Positions 52,549 through 58,361 of a DNA stretch of 64,000 nucleotides are shown here, one piece after another. The DNA is taken from NCBI GenBank assembly GCA_046153875.1, contig JBJXFE010000065.1, positions 62,001 to 126,000 of the forward strand, read 5' to 3'. Below the pieces are notes generated by a model. The model saw only the letters and a list, made by a program, of their open reading frames with translations, was not told where the DNA came from and did no database searches. Position 1 is the first letter of the stretch. Each line of letters starts with the position of its first letter. Made by a program: the position numbers and the translations under genes. The stretch is from JBJXFE01 sp046153875 (lineage in GTDB: Bacteria; Planctomycetota; Phycisphaerae; Phycisphaerales; UBA1924).

Positions 52549-53049
52549 ATGAACCCCACCCCCCTCAAAGGCCTTCAAGTCTCCACTCCCACCGACACCA
52601 CGATCGTCCTCACCCGCACGTTCAATGCCCCGCGTCGGCTCGTGTGGGAGGCGATGCTCACCCCGGACAAGATGCGCCGGTGGATGCTCCCTCCGCCGGG
52701 GTGGATCACCACCGTCTGCGAGTGCGATGCTCGCGTGGCCGGCGCGCTCCGGGTGGTGTGGAAGACCGAGGAGGCCGACCCGGCCATGACGCTCCACGGC
52801 GTGTTCACCGACGTGGTCCTGCACGAGCGGGCCGTTCACACCGAAGTGATGGTGCTGGGCTCCGGGCAGCCGATCGGCTCGCAGGTGGAGAAGCACGAGT
52901 TCGCGGAGAAGGGGAACATCACGACGATGCGGATCACACAGACGTACGCCTCGAAGGAGGCCCGAGACGGCGCGGTCGCTTCGGGCATGGACCAGGGGAT
53001 GGAGGCCTGCTACCAGCAGCTCGACGCGGTGCTCGCCCAGACCGCGTAG
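52549..53049 (+). CDS. SRPBCC/AHSA1-like domain protein
   Basis: A 166-residue START-like (SRPBCC) protein: IVLTRTFNAPRRLVWEAMLTPDKMRRWMLPP opens the fold, and the terminal helix segment RDGAVASGMDQGMEACYQQLDAVL closes it. The AHSA1-like subgroup is usually co-transcribed with an ArsR regulator of the type just upstream. The fold provides a hydrophobic ligand pocket; the ligand is unknown. Probably expressed from the arsR promoter. Confidence 0.9.
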   Translation: MNPTPLKGLQVSTPTDTTIVLTRTFNAPRRLVWEAMLTPDKMRRWMLPPPGWITTVCECDARVAGALRVVWKTEEADPAMTLHGVFTDVVLHERAVHTEVMVLGSGQPIGSQVEKHEFAEKGNITTMRITQTYASKEARDGAVASGMDQGMEACYQQLDAVLAQTA

Positions 53050-53239
53050 GGCACGCGGCGTGGCAGCACGCGAGCATCCACGATCACAGCACTGACACCG
53101 CAGCGTGCACCGTTCCGCGGTTGTCGTCCGTGTGTATGGCGACTGCCGACCTCTTCGTCTTCAATGCGTCTGATCGGACGGGCGCAGCAGGCGCGGCCTG
53201 GAATGAGAGCGGGAGTGTTTGTTCCGCTCCATGGACCTT

Positions 53240-53430
53240 GGCGGTCAGCGCGGTTCAAATCCCGTCTACAGTCGGGCGAAATCGACCTGTTCCTTGAGGA
53301 GATAAGACACGGTTTTGAACCACCGGCCGGATGGCGCAAGTGCCGTGTTTACAACGATCAAGCCCTTCGACGTGCTCGTCGAAGGGCTTGATCTCTCGAA
53401 AAATCGGGGTGACAGGACGGGGTTTGAACT
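53240..53430. repeat. Left copy of a tRNA-linked flanking repeat
   Basis: A degenerate copy of the segment at 57913-58097. Shared landmarks in order: TTCAAATCC; TTGAACCAC exactly 61 bases later in both copies; GGCGCAAGT; ACAACGA; the AAGCCCTTCGA hairpin; TCGGGGTG; TTTGAAC. The right copy ends in functional tRNA-Pro, whereas here the tRNA part is decayed. Both are in the same orientation, bracketing about 4.5 kb. Confidence 0.6.
53356..53393. terminator. Strong hairpin, relic tRNA terminator
   Basis: A perfect 17-bp stem (GATCAAGCCCTTCGACG and its complement) with loop TGCT. Its twin at 58031-58062 follows tRNA-Pro on the minus strand and has the same loop and core. Here it follows only a tRNA relic, so it is probably a leftover tRNA terminator. 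Confidence 0.6.
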
Positions 53431-53636
53431 TTTTGTCCAAGGAATCCGCCTCTGGGAGCCAGAAACGCGGTTCTTGCTGAACGTGAAACCGTGAAGCTCC
53501 GGAGGGGCAGGCAGCCCGCCACTACTTGCCATACCTCCGCACCAGGGCAGGACGTCTGACGCCGCCAAGCCCACCCGCGTGCTCGGGGCCGAAGTGGAGT
53601 GAAACTGGTCCCCCCCACGGCGCCGACCAGCCGACG

Positions 53637-53810
53637 CCGACCGACCCCGCCGCACTGTCGTTCCTGACCATGACGACCAAGCCGAGTTTCCGCGCCGAGT
53701 TCAAGGCGGGCGAAGGCGGCAAAACCGCCGTCTACATGGCCCGCTGGATCAACACGCGCGGCGAAAAGGGGCCGTGGTCGGAGATCACGACGGCGACGGT
53801 GGCGGCGTAA
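53637..53810 (+). repeat. Accessory coding repeat, copy A (full length)
   Basis: A 174-base, 57-codon segment plus stop encoding PTDPAALSFLTMTT, FRAEFKAGEGGKTAV, then ARWINTRGEKGPWSE and TTATVAA. It is open for another ~37 codons upstream without recognisable content. Copies B (54351) and C (56115) are full length; D, E and F are 3' pieces. Fibronectin-III-like character is possible for the RW-x-NTRGEKGPWSE part. Best read as the 3' end of an unknown gene family left behind at each site. Confidence 0.75.
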
Positions 53811-53858
53811 GGCCCGGGACCCTCCGCGCGGGGCTGATGCCGAAACTACGATCACGCC

Positions 53859-54338
53859 ATGGCCATTCCATCGCCCGATTTGCCGCTCACGCGATGCCCC
53901 AGCCCGGCCCATCGACTGGTTCCCTTCGCCTACGTCGCGGACGTCCAGACGTCGCTCGCGTTCTACGCGCACCTCGGCTTTCACGCGACGAACATCGAAC
54001 GATCGGCGGACGGGCGAATCGAGTGGGCGTGGGCGGAGTCCGCAGCACCCGCCGAGGGCGGCCATCCCGCTGCGCTGATGTTCGGGCGTTCAAGCGAAGC
54101 CATCGTCACCGGGGCGCAGGGCGTGTTCTTCTGCATGCACTGCGGCGATGCCGCGGCGCTGCGGGCGCACCTGCTTGGGACGGGTCTGCGCGATGGCGGA
54201 GTCCGCGCTGGCTCCCCGGGCGCGACACGGGAGCCCAACGTCGTCTACTCGATGACCCGTCCGAAGTACATGCCCGCCGGGGAGTTTCACATCCATGACC
54301 CCGACGGGTACAGCATCCTCGTGGGCCAGCCGTGCTGA
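53859..54338 (+). CDS. VOC-family (glyoxalase/bleomycin-resistance-like) protein
   Basis: A 159-residue vicinal-oxygen-chelate protein: LVPFAYVADVQTSLAFYAHLGF opens the first beta-alpha-beta-beta-beta unit, and GEFHIHDPDGYSILVGQP closes the second. Family activities include glyoxalase, dioxygenase, fosfomycin or bleomycin resistance; the sequence does not decide between them. First intact gene of the islet. It is followed 13 bases after its stop by coding repeat B. Confidence 0.88.
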   Translation: MAIPSPDLPLTRCPSPAHRLVPFAYVADVQTSLAFYAHLGFHATNIERSADGRIEWAWAESAAPAEGGHPAALMFGRSSEAIVTGAQGVFFCMHCGDAAALRAHLLGTGLRDGGVRAGSPGATREPNVVYSMTRPKYMPAGEFHIHDPDGYSILVGQPC

Positions 54339-54350
54339 GCGGATTCGTCG

Positions 54351-54524
54351 CCGACCGACCCCGCCGCGCTCACGTTCCTGACCATGACCACCACGCCGAG
54401 TTTCCGCGCCGAGTTCAAGGCGGGCGAGGGCGGCAAGACGGCGGTCTCCATGGCCCGCTGGATCAACACGCGGGGCGAGAAAGGGCCGTGGTCGGACGTC
54501 ACGACGGCGACAGTGGCGGGGTGA
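54351..54524 (+). repeat. Accessory coding repeat, copy B (full length)
   Basis: A 174-base segment encoding PTDPAALTFLTMTT, FRAEFKAGEGGKTAV, ARWINTRGEKGPWSD and TTATVAG, ending in TGA. It is very close in DNA sequence to copies A and C. It begins 13 bases after the VOC stop, so it is not an extension of that gene; its upstream in-frame sequence has no plausible start of its own. Confidence 0.75.
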
Positions 54525-54659
54525 TGAGAACTGATTGAGGGCGCTTGGAAGACCGTGGAACGGGCGTTGCACCAACATGGGCGCTCGTCGGCTTGTCGGC
54601 GACTCTCTGCCAACGCTCGCGGATACCATTGCACTTGGTTGAGTTCGATGGAGGTTCTC

Positions 54660-55685
54660 ATGCTCGCTCGCCGCCTGTTCCAATCGTCCGGATGGCTGTT
54701 CCTGGCATTCGCGGCCGCTCTGCTGGCGGCCTGCTGGGCCATCACGGCCTCGTCGGTGTTCAGTTCGAGCCCGAGCGTGTTGGGCGCTGCGGTCACCCTT
54801 GACATGCTGTTCGTGGTGCCACTGGCCTACTGGGCACTGGTGGTGCGGCCCGGACTTGCGCCGGCGCGCACCCTGATCCCGATCGCGGCGCTGAGCATCC
54901 TCGCGGCGTCCGCCCTCGTCCCGGGGCCGCCGACCGGGGTGCTGGCGTGGGCGCGGTATCTCATCGCGCCTGCGGAGATCGGGCTGCTGCTGTACATCGT
55001 GTGGACGGTGAGGCGGGTGCTCGCCGAGCGCGGGGCGTCCAGTGTTTCCGATCCCGTCGAGGTCGCGACGGCGGCGCTGGAGCGTGCGCTTGGGAACTCC
55101 TTCGCCGCCGGGCTGATCGCCTCCGAGTTCGCGGTGTTCTACTACGCGCTGGCGTCGTGGGGTCGCCGCGGGCATGTGCCCCCGGGCGCATCGGGGTTCC
55201 CACCCGCCCGCGCTGCGACCGTGCTTGCGGTGCTCGCCCCGATCGTGGTGATAGAGACGGTGGGCGTGCACCTGCTCGTATCGCGGTGGAGCGTGGGTGC
55301 CGCCTGGATTCTGACGGCGCTCAGCGCCTACACGGTGCTGTGGGTCTTCGGAGACTTTCGAGCGATGGTGCTCCGCCCGACGCTCGTGACGGGCGACGAG
55401 GTCGTGGTCCGCGTGGGACTTCGCTGCTCGCTGCGGGCGCCGCTGGGGCTGATCGAAAGGGCGGCGTCGGCGAACTGGCGCGATGGAGAGCGTTCAGCGC
55501 CCGGCCATCTGAACATGGCCGCACCCGATCATCCCAACATCCTGATCGAGTTCCGCGCGCCCGTCACCGCGCAGCGCATCTTCGGCGTCCGAACGAGCGT
55601 GCGCAGCGTGGGCCTCCGCTTGCAGGACCCCGACGGCATTCTCCGGGCCATCCGTTTCCGAGCTGGCAACATCGCGATATCCTAG
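54660..55685 (+). CDS. Unknown multi-pass membrane protein
   Basis: A 341-residue protein. ATG at 54660 is chosen because GGAGG at 54650-54654 sits 5 bases before it; an ATG at 54648 is in frame. Two N-terminal helices (GWLFLAFAAALLAACWAI, AVTLDMLFVVPLAYWALVV) are followed by further helices (LIPIAALSILAASALVPG, AGLIASEFAVFYYALASW, VLAVLAPIVVIETVGVHLLV, WILTALSAYTVLWVFG). The C-terminal soluble domain (about 235-341) is beta-rich (VVVRVGLRCSLRAPLGLIERAA, NILIEFRAPV) and resembles a bacterial PH-like domain. Family not recognised. Confidence 0.7.
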   Translation: MLARRLFQSSGWLFLAFAAALLAACWAITASSVFSSSPSVLGAAVTLDMLFVVPLAYWALVVRPGLAPARTLIPIAALSILAASALVPGPPTGVLAWARYLIAPAEIGLLLYIVWTVRRVLAERGASSVSDPVEVATAALERALGNSFAAGLIASEFAVFYYALASWGRRGHVPPGASGFPPARAATVLAVLAPIVVIETVGVHLLVSRWSVGAAWILTALSAYTVLWVFGDFRAMVLRPTLVTGDEVVVRVGLRCSLRAPLGLIERAASANWRDGERSAPGHLNMAAPDHPNILIEFRAPVTAQRIFGVRTSVRSVGLRLQDPDGILRAIRFRAGNIAIS

Positions 55686-55790
55686 CGAGCAGGCCGCACC
55701 CCGGCTGTGGATTTGCACGCGTCGGAGCGTGTCCCTGGCTGCGTCAAGGGCATTCGCAGTGCCACGCACCTCGCCCCGCGGCGGGGGCGC

Positions 55791-55847
55791 ACGCGCGGGG
55801 AAAAGGGGCCGTGGTCGGAGGTGTGCGCGGCGACGGTGGCGGCGTAG
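55791..55847 (+). repeat. Accessory coding repeat, copy D (3' piece)
   Basis: Only the last 18 codons and stop of the repeat: TRGEKGPWSEVCAATVAA then TAG. Upstream sequence does not match the repeat. It lies 105 bases after the membrane-protein gene. Confidence 0.7.
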
Positions 55848-55934
55848 TTACCAGTGATGGGAGGCACCGAGAGACTGACGATCTCGCGCCTTGCGGCTAC
55901 CGTGTGGCTCGTCCCTCAACCCCCGGAGGCTCTG

Positions 55935-56114
55935 ATGACCGGCAGGCACTTGCTTTTTATCATCGTCATTGCGATCGTGGTGGCTGTTGTCGTCGTGCTC
56001 GTGATGAACCTGCTGGGCTTCGGAAGAAACGGCGGCGTAGCCGGGGGTGTGGCCGCAGCCATAGTGGCCGGGCCGCTGAGCTACGCCATTATGCGGAAGA
56101 AGCGGGCGAAGTAG
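55935..56114 (+). CDS. Small membrane protein
   Basis: A 59-residue protein. ATG at 55935 with GGAGG at 55925-55929. One strongly hydrophobic helix (LLFIIVIAIVVAVVVVLVM, about 6-24) is followed by a Gly/Ala-rich second hydrophobic segment (GVAGGVAAAIVAGPLSYAI) and a basic tail (MRKKRAK). Its stop codon (56112-56114) is immediately followed, with no spacer, by repeat copy C. Function unknown. Confidence 0.65.
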   Translation: MTGRHLLFIIVIAIVVAVVVVLVMNLLGFGRNGGVAGGVAAAIVAGPLSYAIMRKKRAK

Positions 56115-56288
56115 CCGACCGATCCGAGCGCACTCTCGTTCCTGACCATGACCACCCGCCCGAGTTTCCGCGCCGAGTTCAAGGCGGGCGACGGCGGCAA
56201 GACGGCGGTCTCCATGACCCGCTGGGTCAACACGCGCGGCGAAAAGGGCCCGTGGTCGGAGATCACGACGGCGACGGTGGCGGCATAG
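56115..56288 (+). repeat. Accessory coding repeat, copy C (full length)
   Basis: A 174-base segment encoding PTDPSALSFLTMTT, FRAEFKAGDGGKTAV, TRWVNTRGEKGPWSE and TTATVAA, ending in TAG. Its first base directly follows the stop codon of the small membrane-protein gene, which defines the 5' boundary of the repeat to the base. Confidence 0.75.
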
Positions 56289-56350
56289 CACCCGCCACGC
56301 GAGCGGGAGTCGATCCCGGAGCACCCCGAGCGTCACTGGCAACCATCCAT

Positions 56351-56779
56351 TCATCCGGCGCGGGCGCTGGCCGCCGCGTCGTCGATCGCGCCCGACGCGG
56401 CGTCGTGCTTCAGGCGTTCCACCGCGTCGAGGATCTCCGCGAAGCGCTCGCCGAAGGGTGTGAGCGTGTACTCGACGCGCGGGGGCACCTCGGCGTAGGC
56501 GTGCCGCGCGATGATGCCGAACCGGAGCATCTTGTCCAGACGCTCGTTCAAGACCTTGGTCGTGAGGCCCGGGGCCGAGCGGGCCAGCACCCCCGGGCGG
56601 TTGACGCCGCCGCGAATCTTCGCCAGCACGTGCAGCGACCACTTGCACCCGATGATCGACTCGACCATCGCGGCGACTTCCGGCCCCGGCGCGGACGCGG
56701 ACGCCGTGCGCGGCGGGGCGCTGCGGGCCATGGGTGTCGCTTGGCGAGCGGGCACGATCGTTTTCTTCTCGGCTTTCAT
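56351..56779 (-). CDS. HxlR-family transcriptional regulator
   Basis: A 142-residue winged-helix regulator: MVESIIGCKWSLHVLAKI, then APGLTTKVLNERLDKMLRFGII and the wing VPPRVEYTLTPFGERFAEIL, the full HxlR pattern. The N-terminal ~35 residues are basic and Ala/Pro-rich. It is the only minus-strand gene in the islet and is divergent from the thioredoxin-like gene at 56911, a classic regulator-target arrangement. HxlR proteins often sense electrophiles or redox stress. Confidence 0.9.
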   Translation of the reverse strand: MKAEKKTIVPARQATPMARSAPPRTASASAPGPEVAAMVESIIGCKWSLHVLAKIRGGVNRPGVLARSAPGLTTKVLNERLDKMLRFGIIARHAYAEVPPRVEYTLTPFGERFAEILDAVERLKHDAASGAIDDAAASARAG

Positions 56780-56910
56780 CGCTACTTCGACCGGAAAGTG
56801 GGTGGGGCACCAAACGGTGCTCGGTTGATCGCTCGCCCCGACGGGCTACGTTCCGGGAGTGGGTTGGTGGATGCACGCCGCATCCACGCTCACTCCAAGG
56901 AGTGTACGCG

Positions 56911-57150
56911 ATGAAGAGCAAGGCAACGTTTTACCACGCGGGGTGCCCGGTGTGCGTCAGTGCGGAGAACTCGGTGGCCGCGGCGCTGGACAAGGGCCGG
57001 TTCGACGTGGAGGTGGTCCACCTTGGAAAGTCCAAGGACCGGATCGCGGCGGCACGGCAGGCGGGTGTGAAGTCCGTCCCCGCGCTGGTGATCGACGGGC
57101 AACCCTACCACATCAACTTCGGGGCCAACCTGAACGACCTTGAGAAGTAA
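56911..57150 (+). CDS. Small thioredoxin/glutaredoxin-like protein (CPVC)
   Basis: A 79-residue protein, ATG at 56911 with AAGGAG upstream. ATFYHAGCPVCVSAEN carries a CPVC redox motif (C12, C15); the cis-Pro element appears as VKSVPALVIDG. The size and fold pattern match small glutaredoxin-like or arsenate-reductase-related proteins. Divergent from the HxlR gene, which probably regulates it. Repeat copy E starts within a few bases of its stop. Confidence 0.85.
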   Translation: MKSKATFYHAGCPVCVSAENSVAAALDKGRFDVEVVHLGKSKDRIAAARQAGVKSVPALVIDGQPYHINFGANLNDLEK

Positions 57151-57152
57151 GC

Positions 57153-57248
57153 GCGGGCACATCGGCGTACTACGCCCTGCGGTGGGCGATCACGCGCGGG
57201 GAAAACGGGTGGTGGTCGGAGGTCGCGGCGGCGACGGTGGCGGCGTGA
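57153..57248 (+). repeat. Accessory coding repeat, copy E (diverged 3' piece)
   Basis: A diverged copy covering the last 31 codons and stop: AGTSAYYALRW, AITRGENGWWSEV and AAATVAA then TGA. It matches KTAV-YMARW and the NTRGEKGPWSE end of copies A-C. It begins about 3 bases after the stop of the CPVC gene. Confidence 0.65.
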
Positions 57249-57386
57249 GGGGAACGGTGCCGAGAGGTCGAGGGTACGAATTGTCGATGGGGGTCGCCGT
57301 ATCGGGCCACGCGCGCGCCGATCCCGTACCATCCCGCATGGAGCGCGGCGTCGCGTTCGCACGAAGCCGCCGAAAGGAAACGCCCG

Positions 57387-57758
57387 ATGCTGCAACTCAA
57401 ACCCCTTGACCCCATCGTCCCGATCTTTCAACAGGTGAGCGCCGAGGTCTCGCCCGTGGTGCTGGTCAACATCTTCACCGTCGCCGAGGCCGACATCCCC
57501 GCCCTGCTCAAGGCATGGGAGGCGGACGCGAACTGGATGAAGCAGCAGCCCGGCTACATCTCGACCCAACTGCACCGGGGCATCGCGGGCAGCACCGTGT
57601 TCATGAACTATGCGGTGTGGGAATCGGTCGCGAGCTTTCGCGCGGCGTTCAACCACCCGGACTTCAAGAAGGCCCTAGGCCAGTACCCAGCCTCGGCGGT
57701 CGCCTCGCCGCACCTGTTCACGCGGCTCACGGTGCCGAATCTTTGTGTGGGGCCGTAG
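57387..57758 (+). CDS. Antibiotic biosynthesis monooxygenase-like protein
   Basis: A 123-residue ferredoxin-like dimeric alpha-beta barrel protein: VVLVNIFTVAEADIPALLKAWEADANWMKQQPGYIS, then LHRGI, FMNYAVWESVASFRAAFNHPDFKKAL, the pattern of the ABM family. Members include cofactor-free monooxygenases and haem-degrading enzymes; no haem ligand was identified. Upstream AAAGGAAA serves as ribosome site. It is followed by a degenerate repeat copy (F). Confidence 0.88.
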   Translation: MLQLKPLDPIVPIFQQVSAEVSPVVLVNIFTVAEADIPALLKAWEADANWMKQQPGYISTQLHRGIAGSTVFMNYAVWESVASFRAAFNHPDFKKALGQYPASAVASPHLFTRLTVPNLCVGP

Positions 57759-57836
57759 AACGCCGTGGCCGACGGCGGCAGGACCAACGACACGCCAAAG
57801 CGATCGACCTCTCCGAAGGTGCAACGCAGCAGAGGT

Positions 57837-57898
57837 GCGGTCTCGATGGCCCGCTGGATCAGCAGCCGCAGCGAGAAGGGGCAGTGATCGGAGTCCGT
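57837..57898 (+). repeat. Accessory coding repeat, copy F (degenerate)
   Basis: A decayed piece: AVSMARWISSRSEKGQ, then a stop (TGA where other copies have the Trp codon TGG), then SES. It aligns with AVSMARWINTRGEKGPWSE of copies B and C. The nonsense change shows that this copy is not under coding constraint. Confidence 0.65.
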
Positions 57899-57912
57899 CA
57901 GACTGAGAACCG

Positions 57913-58097
57913 CCGATCACGCGAAGTTCAAATCCCCCCAACACCCCGCCTAAATCACCCACAATTCGTCGGCTTGGAGTTGGGCGATTGAACCACTGAA
58001 TGTCGGCGCAAGTCCTTTCTCCACAACGAGAAAGCCCTTCGATGTGCTCATCGAAGGGCTTTACTCTGAACAAAGTCGGGGTGGCGGGATTTGAACC
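57913..58097. repeat. Right copy of a tRNA-linked flanking repeat
   Basis: Counterpart of 53240-53430 in the same orientation. The landmark spacing from TTCAAATCC to TTGAACCAC is 61 bases in both. This copy runs into the intact 3' end of tRNA-Pro. Together the two copies bracket the accessory genes. Confidence 0.6.
58031..58062 (-). terminator. tRNA-Pro terminator hairpin
   Basis: A perfect 14-bp stem (AAAGCCCTTCGATG and its complement) with a 4-base loop, 14 bases downstream of tRNA-Pro on the minus strand. The stem ends in a short T-run on that strand (GGGCTTTCTC). Confidence 0.65.
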
Positions 58098-58149
58098 CAC
58101 GACCTTTTGACCCCCAGTCAAACGCGCTACCAAGCTGCGCTACACCCCG
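58076..58149 (-). tRNA. tRNA-Pro(GGG)
   Basis: Minus-strand tRNA of 74 bases. Acceptor CGGGGTG pairs with CACCCCG; discriminator A. D-arm GCGCAGCTTGGTAGCGC; anticodon arm TTTGA-CTGGGGG-TCAAA with anticodon GGG; T-arm GTGGG-TTCAAAT-CCCGC. The CGGGG-type acceptor and GGG anticodon identify tRNA-Pro. CCA is not encoded. Confidence 0.95.
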
Positions 58150-58163
58150 GACGGGCAGAGGAT
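58129..58163. repeat. 35-bp direct repeat spanning tRNA-Pro 5' half, copy 1
   Basis: Covers the D-arm and acceptor 5' side of tRNA-Pro plus 14 bases upstream of the tRNA. It is repeated exactly at 58208-58242. Confidence 0.85.
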
Positions 58164-58207
58164 AGCGCGCTCCACGCCGCTCGACCTGTCGCCGCGGCGA
58201 CCGCGCG

Positions 58208-58242
58208 ACCAAGCTGCGCTACACCCCGGACGGGCAGAGGAT
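58208..58242. repeat. 35-bp direct repeat, copy 2 (tRNA-Pro 5' fragment)
   Basis: Exact repeat of 58129-58163. It carries only the first ~21 bases of tRNA-Pro plus upstream flank, so it cannot make a tRNA. It marks a duplication or integration scar immediately upstream of tRNA-Pro. Confidence 0.85.
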
Positions 58243-58255
58243 GGCCCGGCCGCCA

Positions 58256-58287
58256 AGAAAAAGCCCGGGGACGCGTGGCCCCGGGCT
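58256..58287 (-). terminator. Rho-independent terminator of the metalloprotease gene
   Basis: On the minus strand: AGCCCGGGG, an 8-base loop, CCCCGGGCT, then TTTTCTT. A 9-bp GC-rich stem followed by a T-run is a standard intrinsic terminator. It lies 75 bases after the stop of the gene ending at 58362 and before tRNA-Pro, separating the two. Confidence 0.85.
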
Positions 58288-58361
58288 CTGGGTTCTGCCT
58301 TTTCGTCTCTGCGTCTCTTCGTCTCTGATTCAGCGACCCGTCGCTGGCGCTCCGGGCTCTG

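Larger units (their letters stand above)
53050..53636. other. Gene-free stretch with tRNA-like relics at the islet left edge
   Basis: About 590 bases with no convincing gene. It contains a plus-strand T-arm-like element (GGTTCAAATCC at 53252-53262), a strong hairpin (53356-53393), and a decayed minus-strand tRNA-like 3' end (about 53402-53445, with TCGGGGT and GGGTTTGAAC). The order and spacing match those at 57913-58097, beside the intact tRNA-Pro. Confidence 0.6.
57759..58075. other. Gene-free stretch at the islet right edge
   Basis: About 315 bases between the ABM-like gene and tRNA-Pro. It holds repeat copy F, a T-arm-like element (AGTTCAAATCC at 57925-57935) and the tRNA-Pro terminator hairpin. 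No coding region is credible. Confidence 0.55.

Noticed and set aside
53526..53810. Small plus-strand gene containing repeat copy A
   Set aside because: Only the repeat part is similar to other copies; the first ~37 codons are random-looking and no ribosome site was seen, so it is kept as a repeat, not a gene.
53637..57898. Integron-type cassette array
   Set aside because: No integrase, no attC-like core or structured recombination site was seen, cassettes are not all in one orientation (HxlR is reversed), and the repeats are coding 3' ends rather than hairpin attC sites.
57675..58133. Minus-strand open frame of about 152 codons across the tRNA-Pro region
   Set aside because: Runs through tRNA-Pro and its terminator; the peptide GSNPATPT is the familiar artefact of translating a tRNA T-arm.
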